The notes under the pieces: generated by a model
The model's input: the letters and a program-made list of their open reading frames with translations, nothing else
Databases searched by the model: none
Told to the model about the DNA's origin: nothing
Shown: in pieces, positions 53,090 to 64,000 of the stretch
Layout of the letters: each line of letters starts with the position of its first letter
Numbering within the stretch: position 1 is the stretch's first letter
Source of the DNA: Corydoras sp. C115
Lineage: Eukaryota; Chordata; Actinopteri; Siluriformes; Callichthyidae
Length of the DNA stretch: 64,000 nucleotides
Assembly: GCA_019802505.1 (NCBI GenBank)
Contig: JAFMOC010000031.1
Location: forward strand, 5,728,501-5,792,500
Reading direction: 5' to 3'
Program-made: the position numbers and the translations under genes

Positions 53090-53673
53090 TTAATCATTAT
53101 TACACATGAGCTTGGATGAGAAGCCAGCATCGGCTGCGCCATGACACGTGTACCAGCCGTTTACGAGGCTTTTTTGGAAGCTTGGGTTGGAGGTGAGAGT
53201 CCTGTGAGACGGTAACGTCCTTTGGTTCGGGGCAAAGCTCGGGCTGCTCTGACTGCACGCGTGCTGGGAGGCGTCCCCCCTGTAACTGCCCCGGTGGAGC
53301 AACAGAGGTTCCAAAAGGGACTGCGGCCTGTGCGCCATGTAGTCCAGGCCGCCGTCCAGCGCGGGATGAAAGCGTGACCTCGGAGTGTCGGGGGGGTCCT
53401 GACAGGGGGCGGGGGGGGCAGATGGGAGCGGCTCTGCTGTCAGCTCGGGGGAGCCGGGCACTGCGTCCTCGCCGGGCTTCGCAGCGCAGGCGAGCGTGTG
53501 CAGCTTCATGTGTTTGCGCAGCGAGCTCGGGTGCGTGTAGCACTTGTCGCAGCCGCTGACTCTGCACATGTACGGCTTCTCACTCGAGTGCACGTGCGAG
53601 TGCTTCTTCCGATCGCTGCTGTTCGCGAAGCGCCGATTGCAGCCTTCGAATTCGCATTTGAATGGTTTCTCAC
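53090..53673 (-). CDS. zic6: zic6 coding exon 2 (fingers 4-5 and C-terminus)
   Basis: The acceptor reads CTTTAG|GT on the minus strand and completes a glycine codon, giving [12 protein letters not shown] in frame. Fingers 4 (C326, C331, H344, H348) and 5 (C356, C361, H374, H378) are followed by about 135 residues rich in Pro, Ser and Ala, ending at a stop at 53092-53090. Finger 5 has C-x4-C spacing, whereas zic3 finger 5 has C-x2-C. There is no intron after HMK, where zic3 has its second intron. A short NGWYTCHGA stretch (residues 491-499) resembles the NEWYV terminus of other Zic proteins. The exon is GC-rich compared with its AT-rich surroundings. Confidence 0.92.
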
Positions 53674-53783
53674 CTAAAGGAGGGAAACATCAAGCGCGCA
53701 TCATTGGTGAAGTCATGGTTCTCCTCCTTCAGCAGCCCTGAAACCTGTTTACGAATGGGTTCTAATGACGATCTAATAGTATG

Positions 53784-53857
<74 letters not shown>

Positions 53858-54007
53858 CAAGTGTTATAGGTAAACATATCTATCAATCTATCTCTCTTTC
53901 TATCTATATCCATCCATTCACCCATCTTCCGCGTCATCCTCTACTAGGGTCGTGGGGGGTGGGGGCACTGGGCAGATACACCCAGGTCAGGGCGCCAATC
54001 TATCCCT

Positions 54008-54046
<39 letters not shown>

Positions 54047-54092
54047 TAAATCTAAATACGTATGATGCTAATAATTTTTTGTTATAATTTAT

Positions 54093-54172
<80 letters not shown>

Positions 54173-54252
54173 GTTATAGATAGATAGATGGATAAAAATC
54201 TTCGAGCAATATGTTACATTTTATTTATTTTATTTATACATTTTATTTTATT

Positions 54253-54340
<88 letters not shown>

Positions 54341-56088
54341 TGCAAAATCGAAACTGCTCCTCTGAACTGTTATACTGTTATATCATTACAAATTGCTGCA
54401 GACATAAACATTTCTATCATGTCTCCGACATACATCTTTATTTTTAACTCCGTTTGTACTGCTCTGTTTTCTATTAACCTGTATTTGTAATACCACGAGT
54501 TTCCCGAAAAATATTACCTACAACTTTTTTTTTTTTACAAAATAACGTTCGCAGATTTATTTATTTAAGCCTTGAGCTGTGAACACTGATTCATTGGGCT
54601 GTGATTAAAATTTCATGACTGGAGTAACAGACGTTGCGGGTTTTTTTTGTTTTCGTTTATGATGTAATGTAAATTCTGGATAAGGGCAAACATTCGTCTG
54701 GAATTCAGGTCTGGATGTATAAATTTCGGCCTGTTGGATTCGGAACTTTCATGTGCGCTGTCACTCCTACTGGGGCGCCAGTTGGGCATTGCGTCAGCGC
54801 TACGTCACAGCTCACCGGTGTCCCTGGCTTTATTTATTTATTTATTTATTTATTTATTTCACTATCTGAATGAAGCAACTAAACTACTATCACAATCGAT
54901 TACTTTTTTTTGGCAACTACGACTTTAATATGCGAACCCGAATTCAGCCAAACGCACAAACCATCAACTGATTGATTTTATACAATTTAACACTGATTTC
55001 TAAAGGGTGACTACACAACAACAATAAAACTATGTTAAACTACAAGATCGACAACGATTTGCACTTCAGCACAAAGTAAAGTTCTGCATTATTATTAGAA
55101 TTATTCGAATCATATTGTCATTTTACCGACCTGTGTGGGTTCTCTTATGAATCTTGAGGTTTTCAGATCTGGCGAAAACTTTTTCGCATCCGTGAAAAGG
55201 GCAGGGAAAGGGCTTCTCCCCTGTGTGCACTCTCACATGGTTGACAAGCTTGTATTTGGCCTTGAATGGCTTTCTGTCTCTGGGACAGTTATCCCAATAA
55301 CACACGTATTCTGAGTGCTCGGGTCCGCCGACGTGCTCGATTGTCACATGGGTGACAAGTTCGTACATGGTACCAAAGGTCCTGGAGCATGGCAGCTTGC
55401 CAGCACCACCATTCTCGTTGTTCCACTTGCACACCAAATCGTGCGTCAAGGTCTGTCGGGAGCCCCTGAAGAACGCATCGCCGCCTCCTCGAGGCAAAGC
55501 CATATTTAAGGGTTTATAGAAGCCCCAAAACTGAGTGACTAGTTGTTGGCTGCTGGCTCGTGGACCACCGTGAGCTTGGCCATACGGATGTCTTGCGAGA
55601 AGATCTCCTGAAATTCCCAGCATCACTTGGCTACTAAGTTCTCGGCCAGCATCAATGGAGCCGTGGGCCTGCTCCGAATACGCCGTGAAGAACGCGTGGC
55701 TTCTGTTATCCCGGTGGCTGTGGATGTCATGGTACCTCGCCATAGTGCCATGTTGGTTGGCGTTTGCCGAAAGTTGATCTGCAACTGGTGGCATGCCCGC
55801 TCCTGATAGGTTGGTCCCAATAATGATGCCCCTAGGGCTGCCGTCAAGGTGGTGATTGTTGTATCCAGCTTCTGGAAAGTGAGCCAGCGAGTGGTCAACA
55901 TACGCCGTGGCCCTCGTCTCGGGGTAGTCCCGCAAATTGGTCGAGGGGCCGAGCTTTAAGCAAGTGCCAGTAGGGTGCCCTAGGTGCTCCCCTGCCAAAG
56001 GTGGCAGCACCACACTGGGTTCGGTATTGCTCTCCTCGGGGTTGACGCAAGACAGAGAGTAACCATTAAACCTGGAAAGGCTTGTCAT
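53090..56088 (-). CDS. zic6: Zic family zinc-finger transcription factor Zic6 (two coding exons)
   Basis: The coding sequence joins 56088-55131 and 53673-53090 on the minus strand and encodes 513 residues. Seen directly: five Zic-type C2H2 fingers at about residues 220-252 (C-x-W type), 263-288 (C-x-W type), 296-318, 326-348 and 356-378, with HTGEKPF-type linkers. The intron falls in the linker between fingers 3 and 4 in phase 1, exactly as in the neighbouring zic3. The start is the first in-frame ATG (56088); upstream in-frame codons contain no ATG. Family knowledge: Zic proteins are nuclear DNA-binding regulators of neural and neural-crest development, and zic6 is the fish partner of zic3. 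The head-to-head position next to zic3 and an N-terminus (MTSLSRFNG...) unlike Zic1-3 support zic6 over the others. Odd points: no IKQE motif before finger 1, no clear ZOC motif, and a single exon for fingers 4-5 plus the C-terminus. A zic4/zic5-type paralogue is the alternative, but the partner gene argues against it. Confidence 0.93.
53674..55130 (-). other. zic6: zic6 intron 1, microsatellite-laden
   Basis: This phase-1 intron of 1457 bp has GT-AG ends (GTCGGT donor, CTTTAG acceptor). It holds four long (AT)n tracts (about 53780-53854, 54011-54044, 54097-54166 and 54257-54338), a 5'-truncated SINE piece at 53911-54010 and a (TTTA)n run at 54829-54859. It is more than twice as long as zic3 intron 1, and much of the excess is repeat. 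A better-preserved, less repetitive part lies at about 54540-54800. Confidence 0.9.
53911..54010 (-). mobile_element. SINE fragment in zic6 intron 1
   Basis: The tail-side piece only, in the same sense as zic6 transcription, joined directly to (AT)n at 54011. It is the rightmost SINE copy in the window. Confidence 0.7.
55131..56088 (-). CDS. zic6: zic6 coding exon 1
   Basis: This exon encodes residues 1-319 plus the first base of codon 320. It contains the low-complexity N-terminal region and fingers 1-3. The donor reads CAG|GTCGGT on the minus strand, immediately after HKRTHT. Read-through would hit a stop two codons later, which supports splicing here. The start context has A at -3. Finger 1 has a short insert between its cysteine pairs (C220, C234) and an x-W after the first cysteine. 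Finger 2 (C263, C268) also has x-W. This is the tandem CWCH2 arrangement typical of Zic and Gli proteins. The segment before finger 1 ends FFRGSRQTLTHDLVCKW, where Zic3 has FFRYMRQPIKQELSCKW. Confidence 0.93.
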
Positions 56089-56400
56089 TTTGGCTCGAGC
56101 TTTTGGGTCTTGAGAAGACAAACGCTTAAGGTTGACCAGCAAACCATGTCCCCATCGCAAAGCCCTGTATCATCTGCAGGTACCCTTCTTGGCTGTGAAC
56201 CTCGCAGACCCACGGACCCTCAAGTTTGGAAAAGTTGGTGCACGTCCCATACCGCTCACTTTACCCTCTTGATTTGTGGCAATAACCGTGGTTGGAAAAT
56301 GCACAGAACCAGGCCGGGCTGCAATATAAAAGCACAGCGGGCCAACCTGGTTTGGAAAAAAAGGGCGCTCAGGGATTGGTCGGAATGCCCGATGATTGAC
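56089..56400 (-). promoter_or_regulatory. zic6: zic6 5' UTR and proximal promoter (candidate)
   Basis: Immediately upstream of the zic6 ATG. A CCAAT box in the minus orientation (plus-strand ATTGG at 56375-56379, within GATTGG) lies about 45 bp upstream of a TATA-like element (plus-strand ATATAAAA at 56324-56331, reading TTTTATAT on the minus strand). That spacing would suit a start site near 56300 and a 5' UTR of about 210 bp. The plus-strand reading TATAAAAG is actually the better TATA match, so some divergent transcription is also possible. No experimental start site is available, so this is inference. Confidence 0.45.
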
Positions 56401-57242
56401 AGCTACTGGGTTTGTTTTAAAAGGGACAAGCAGGCGTTTCGCCGCACGACTCCGTTTTCAATCTCCCAGTAAAATGCTTTGATATGTGCCGCGATTGTGC
56501 TGACAAATATTGTTGGGGCTTTGGTTTCAGGGCGTCAGATTACATCTTGCCAAAATCTTAAGATGGAACATCTAGATATTAGCCTGTTATTCAAGATGGC
56601 TTGTAGGAAGATTTGCTTTTATAATGGGCTGCGATTGCGACGTAAGCAAAACCGAAATGTTACCGAATTCTAACAATCTAATAATTCTAACTTATATATA
56701 TATGCACCCCGCTTCATAATCATAATGCGTTTTGCGTAAAGTACGAAAAAACCGCATTTGATGCGTTCAATCGGAGTTCTTATTACTGGGTTGATTTAGG
56801 GCAGTTAGGGGCAGAACGCACAGCACTTTCCACTATTTTTCACCCAAACCAAAGACGAGGATGACGTCAGAAACCCCGTGTCACCAGCGACACTGCCGAA
56901 CCCCAATGGGAAATATAGATAAACATGAACTTAATTAATTTAATTGTATCGTTGAGGGAGGTTCTCCAGTCAACAATACTAACTAAACGTAAAACATTGT
57001 ATGGCATTCAAATGTTTGCTTTGATTTACTTAAAAAGAAACTAGATCATTTTTCGATATGTGGAAAAATAACTAATATTTTTAAGGTTTGGAATGAGTTT
57101 TGTTTTTAAATGTTGTACTTATATGTGGAATCAAGGGTCGTGTAAACTGTTGCAGATTATCAGTCGATCAGAAATATATGGCTATGTTAATAAAGCTCTT
57201 CGCTGTTAGTGTTTTCTGTTTGGTTACTTAGAAAACAATAAC

Positions 57243-57288
<46 letters not shown>

Positions 57289-58756
57289 TCAGTCTATTTA
57301 TAAGATTTATCTTAAATGTCTCACTGCGAGATGACTAAATTTAAATATATATTATTTCCTATTTGTTAATAGCAAAAGAACACCAAAGAATCAAAAAACG
57401 CAAATGATCAGAAGCCGAAATATTCAAACGTAATGAAACCATTTTTTCGGTTTGGTTTAATGTTTCGTTGTGAAATACCTGAGAGAATTTAAAAGATGAC
57501 TTTTATCGCTTTGTACAATTGGCAAGCATTTCAACCCCCCGTGATAAATGTACTTTAAAACATTTTTTGTGAACAAAATTAACGGTCAATAAATTACTCC
57601 AAAAATAAAATTAACATAGACAGATTAAAAACAACTGCAATAAAAGCACGTGTTTATTTACTATTTTACAAATACGGATTCGTCAAATTGCTTTGTTCGT
57701 CACAATTATTTCATAATATCTTATTACTGGGGAGGGGGGGTAGATGTTTAGACTAATTAGTGGTGTGTTAGTTAAATCAACTTTCAAGGTAGGAATGCAT
57801 AACATTTGTATTTGGAATCAATGGAAAATCAGTTAATAAAGGTATTAGTTGGTTGGTTATATTAGTTGGTCATATTAAACCTTTATTTACTGCACAATGT
57901 CACGAGATTAGATATGATCTTAATTCTACCAATTCAGTGAAAGTAGCAAAAATACTAGCAAAAATAGTAGCAAAAATACTTCAAACAAATGCATATTGTG
58001 CGAATATTATGCTAAATTTTAAGTGTACCTTTACTGGGGTTGTATTTTTAGGATAAAGATTTTTATAACACAATCTGCGTATGGTTTAGATAAAATAAGG
58101 TTAATGTTACACACGTGTAAATATAATTACAGCTGAAGCCATTTTTAACATTTTAACATTTACTGTGCTCGCTTGTTTATTTCCATACATTAGGATGTAT
58201 AGCAGCAAATATATCTGCTAGGCTGAAGGTGCTTATATGTGAACATGCAGGAGGAGAGCCACCTGTAAACATTACAAATAATGAGCACATGTACGCTTTG
58301 TTGATGTCAAACTGAGAGCTGGGTAACTTTCAGCCAGTCTACTTCCCTCGATAAGATAAAGCTATCTCATTTGAAGCTTTCTGCCAAAACACAACCAAAT
58401 CCTAATCATTCCAAAATTGCTTCCTCGTTTACCGCGTTGGCAAAAATTTGAAATGGTACAGAACATGCAATCAGTGAATGCAGTGAAAAAGATTATAAAA
58501 GCTCAAAAAAAAGAAAAAAAAAAAAAAAAAGAAACTATTGGCACTCACTACTGACATCAAGTTCCTAAATTCCACTATTCATAATAAGAACTGATAGCCC
58601 ACTCAGTGTCTGATCTCTGAGAAATAGCCATTTGTATCTGACAACTTAATTGCCCTGCGTTGAAATATTACATACACACAGAGCAACCGGCGCAGGACTC
58701 GATAACCGACGACCCACGATACTCAATTCAAAATTCTGGTTAGTAAGTTTTATTGA

Positions 58757-58848
<92 letters not shown>

Positions 58849-59428
58849 TGTAGTGTGTGTGTGTGTGTGTGTGTGTCGAATTGGGATTTTTTTTATTGTG
58901 GTTATGTTCATTATAAACATCATGACGCTTCATGCAGCAGCTATATTTAGCAAAAAAGCACAGTTTTTTTTAAATGTCACTTGTTGTATCACTGTAATCT
59001 TCATGGACGTCTCAGCACGGGATAGGTTTGAAGTACGAAACGTTCGAGCGCCAGAGACAAAGTTACTTTTCAATGACTAACGACTGGCCTATTTTAACAT
59101 CAGGCTATTACGGTGTGAAATGATGAATCAAAACCAATTAAAAGTGTGATTTCCATAAATAGCCTACATGTGTAATGCAGAGAGGAACAGAACAATTAGC
59201 TGATGACATTACATCAGCCAACTTGTTTTGGAATGAAAGCGATATACCATCCCGTTTATGAATTTAAAAACTACGTACCGGACTGTAAACAAGTTTTTGT
59301 TCATTGTAGAGACTGAATTACTGGCAGTCATACAATGCTTATTAAGTTAGACGACATGTTAAAGAGATCGTGATAACCTCTATATTGCGATTATGAGCCC
59401 TATAGTGGGTTTGATTTTTACTTCAATT

Positions 59429-59501
<73 letters not shown>

Positions 59502-59679
59502 TGTATATACATACACACACACGTTTGTGTGTGTGTGTGTGTGTGTATACTGCAGACACTAAAGTAGACAATACCTGAAAGTTAGTGGTTACCTTTCTAG
59601 TTTCAGGGTCTGTGTGGGTGTGAGTGTATTCGTGTAAGTGTGTATGTACTAGAGAGAGAGAGAGAGAGAGATAGAGAGA

Positions 59680-59765
<86 letters not shown>

Positions 59766-59848
59766 AAGGGAGGGGAGGGGGAGAGAGAGAGAGGAAGAGA
59801 GAAAGATTATGTTTATGTGATCGTACCAGTGCAGAGATGAGTATGTAC

Positions 59849-59888
<40 letters not shown>

Positions 59889-59914
59889 GTTTATTATTAT
59901 TATTATTATGATTA

Positions 59915-59948
<34 letters not shown>

Positions 59949-60783
59949 CATTATCATTTTATCTTTATTAATTTAAACTTCAATTTATCTACATTAATTT
60001 AAAGTGGTTTAATTTAAATAGGCTTAACCCTCTACTTTCTACCTCATTTTAACTTTCTAAATTGACGAGGTTTAAACAAAATAACTCACCTTAAAATCAT
60101 TTGGTCACTTTCTTTTTTTTTTTCTTGAGGACTGTGTGGAGCATGCGGACGGACGGACGGACGGGTTGCGGCAAAACTAGAGACTGATTTAAAGATTTCT
60201 CATTTTTTTAGAACTCTGAAAAGCAGAAAGTGCGTGCCCCTTTTGGAGGCAAAGTGAGGAGAATGTGAAAAGCCCTGGCGTTCTAAAGCGCTGCTTGAAG
60301 CACCAGACGCGTCTCTGAACTTGATCAGATTTCGTGTCCTGCAGAGAGTCAGCGGCAACCCTGTGAAACGCGCTGAATAGCGGCTCCCAAGATATCACAA
60401 TTACTGCCATCGTCCCTTCACTCTTTCAGTTCGGCGTCTCTGCTCCTGCGATGCTCAAACCTTCGCTTAACGCACCGAGCGTCCTCGAGAAATAAATCAA
60501 AGCTCGCCACTTTAGCAGCGCTGCTTTCAGATGAATACATTTATAGTAATAAATTAGTGCTACTGGAATGCTTTACATTTCTACAAGTTGTATTCAGCGT
60601 GTTTGGTTATTTATATCGTGTTGGAAATGCATAGCCCTAAAAATAATTCAATCAAATTAAATTCAATAAAATTAAAGATAGTCGGTGCAACATCTCACAC
60701 ACATGATCGGCCGCTTATGGGATGCTTATGGGACTTAAGTAGTGGAAATAAACACGGGTTCGAGTCGACTCGAATTTATTCGG
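56401..60783. other. zic6-zic3 intergenic interval
   Basis: This interval has no supported coding sequence and no SINE copies. It contains AT-rich unique DNA, an (AAT)n tract at 57238-57288, an A-rich run at 58507-58530 and a compound microsatellite cluster at 58750-59950. Two stretches, about 58120-58470 and 60180-60500, have mixed composition with E-box (CAGCTG, CACCTG) and Sox/POU-like (ACAAATAATG) words. They are the best candidates here for cis-regulatory elements of one or both genes. The open reading frames seen on either strand are short or made of repeat. Confidence 0.6.
58758..59950. repeat. compound microsatellite cluster between zic6 and zic3
   Basis: In order: (AT)n 58758-58845, (GT)n 58853-58876, unique DNA, (AT)n 59431-59496, (GT)n 59525-59546, (GA)n 59651-59670, (GT)n about 59681-59753, (GA)n-rich purines 59754-59806, (AAT)n 59850-59886 and (ATT)n 59891-59950. 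The last two form an inverted repeat. The 73-bp GT tract is a Z-DNA candidate. Confidence 0.9.
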
Positions 60784-61280
60784 CGCTCTGATATTTACCT
60801 GGAAATAATGGGAGCGCCGACCAATCGCGTCGCTCCGCCGAAACTAACTGCTCCTTTCAATAGCGAGCGGTGCCTATCATGAAGCGCGCGGCCAATGAGT
60901 GCGGGCTGCGGCGGCCATGTGATCGCGGGGGAGCGGCTTTGCCATTGGACGGCGTGGACCTGCCTCCCGAGCTCATTTATGTGTAAGCAGTGAGTGATTG
61001 ACTTTATCAGTCCAAGGACATCATTCATCCGAAAAGGGGGGGAAAGTTTGATCCTCTTTCTACTGGATCCAACTAACGGGACTTGTTGTTGTTTTTTGCT
61101 GCTTTTCCGAGCCCGGGACTAATAAACGTCTCATTTCGACTATTTAAATGCAGCTTGTTTATTCCAGATCGCGCTTTCCACTTTGGGCTTTTGTTTTCCA
61201 CGGTGCGTGATTGAACTTTCTTGGGCTGCCCCTCGATTTTTGCCCCATCGTCCCGGCTTCGCTTCGACCAACCGAGCTCA
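60784..61280 (+). promoter_or_regulatory. zic3: zic3 promoter and 5' UTR, CpG-rich with three CCAAT boxes
   Basis: The base composition turns abruptly GC- and CpG-rich at about 60784 and stays so through zic3 exon 1. CCAAT pentamers occur at 60821-60825 and 60892-60896, and an inverted one (ATTGG) at 60944-60948, all within 130 bp. I see no convincing TATA box; the nearest AT-rich word is CATTTATG near 60973. This looks like a CpG-island promoter bound by NF-Y-type factors, with transcription probably starting around 60980-61050. The exact start is not determinable from sequence alone. Confidence 0.6.
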
Positions 61281-63442
<2,162 letters not shown>

Positions 63443-64000
63443 AGCCCCCGATCGGACCCTCGTCGTGGACCAAAAGGTTCGAGCAACCTTTAAAAAACAA
63501 CCCACCACCCCCTATTCACACCACGGTGAACAAAAAGACAGTGGAGGCGCCACGAGAGCCGAGGGTTCGCCACAAGGCCTCGGCCTTTCTCAGGATTCCG
63601 ATTCTGACTTTTATTCCGAGATCGAATAAGAAAGAAAGAAACAAACAAACAAAAAAAAAGAGACACGAGACCACTTTCCAAGTCTGTTTTCTTTCCCTTC
63701 CCGTTCAGATCGCAGATGACTATTTTTTTTAATTTTATGTATTTTCTCAAAAAGGTTATTTAAAAATAAAGAGACCAACCGACCAATCAGATTCCACGCT
63801 GTTTTCTATCGACGACGCCCGCGTCGCCCTTCGATCGATTGTGAAAACTTCAGTCTTATACGAAACGTGCCAAAGTCTTTGTCTTGAACTTGAAGAACAG
63901 CAAGAAGAGGAAAATAAGAAGTCACAAACAAGTATATAGCCTACTCGTGAATGTATTTTCTTGTTTAATGGAGTCGAATCTGTTGTCCACGTCCGTTTTG
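63443..64000 (+). other. zic3: zic3 3' UTR and downstream flank
   Basis: This is unique sequence with short A-rich runs. It includes the probable polyadenylation signal at 63765-63770. The remaining bases to the window end show no further gene. Confidence 0.6.
63765..63770 (+). terminator. zic3: zic3 polyadenylation signal AATAAA
   Basis: A canonical AATAAA lies about 320 bp after the stop codon in an AT-rich stretch. Cleavage would be expected near 63785-63800. Further signals may exist beyond the window, so this may not be the only one used. Confidence 0.5.

Noticed and set aside
56089..56160. Upstream extension of zic6 by 24 residues
   Set aside because: The extension begins at TTG and has no in-frame ATG, so the start at 56088 is preferred.
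55984..56472. 162-codon plus-strand frame across the zic6 start
   Set aside because: It overlaps zic6 exon 1 and the promoter in antisense and has no recognisable domain, so it is a shadow.
61221..61280. Upstream extension of zic3 by 20 residues
   Set aside because: The extension starts at TTG, not ATG, and known Zic3 proteins begin at MTMLLDGG, so 61281 was chosen.

Overview
This is nuclear DNA of a teleost fish. It carries a head-to-head (divergent) pair of Zic-family zinc-finger genes at its right end, zic6 on the minus strand and zic3 on the plus strand. The rest is AT-rich, repeat-laden intergenic DNA. The fish assignment rests on three things: the zic3-zic6 pair (zic6 is known from fish and is absent from placental mammals), many copies of a tRNA-derived SINE with a (GAAT)n-type tail, and very abundant (AT)n, (CA)n, (ATT)n and (GATA)n microsatellites. 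I cannot name the species.

Layout. From 1 to about 53.0 kb I found no protein-coding gene that I can support. The stretch is a gene desert of AT-rich unique sequence with roughly 20 copies of one SINE family, 16 of them in the minus orientation. Other dispersed fish repeats and older SINE relics lie among them. A G-tract satellite (14 units of about 161 bp) occupies 31.3-33.6 kb. Several less repetitive stretches of higher complexity (about 12.1-12.7, 19.6-20.5, 24.6-26.6, 36.0-36.4, 42.5-43.2, 44.3-45.2 and 46.8-48.4 kb) are the best places to look for distal enhancers of the two genes. From 53.1 to 56.1 kb is zic6 (two coding exons, 513 residues). From 56.1 to 61.2 kb is the shared intergenic interval, containing a CpG-rich, CCAAT-box-rich zic3 promoter and a dense microsatellite cluster at 58.75-59.95 kb. 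From 61.28 to 63.44 kb is zic3 (three coding exons, 442 residues), followed by a 3' UTR with an AATAAA signal.

How the genes work together. Zic proteins are nuclear C2H2 transcription factors of dorsal neural, neural-crest and left-right development. Both proteins here have five fingers and share the phase-1 intron between fingers 3 and 4, as expected for a duplicated pair. They differ outside the fingers. Zic3 keeps the ZOC motif, the pre-finger IKQE motif and the NEWYV terminus. Zic6 has no clear ZOC, lacks IKQE, lacks the second intron, and carries an internal NGWYT-like version of the terminal motif. Their divergent arrangement with about 5.2 kb between start codons is compatible with shared regulation.

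I did not find a novel enzymatic or defence system. The most unusual structures are the G-tract satellite with signs of higher-order duplication, a T19-G30 homopolymer block, nested and inverted SINE copies, and the SINE-free island around the Zic pair.
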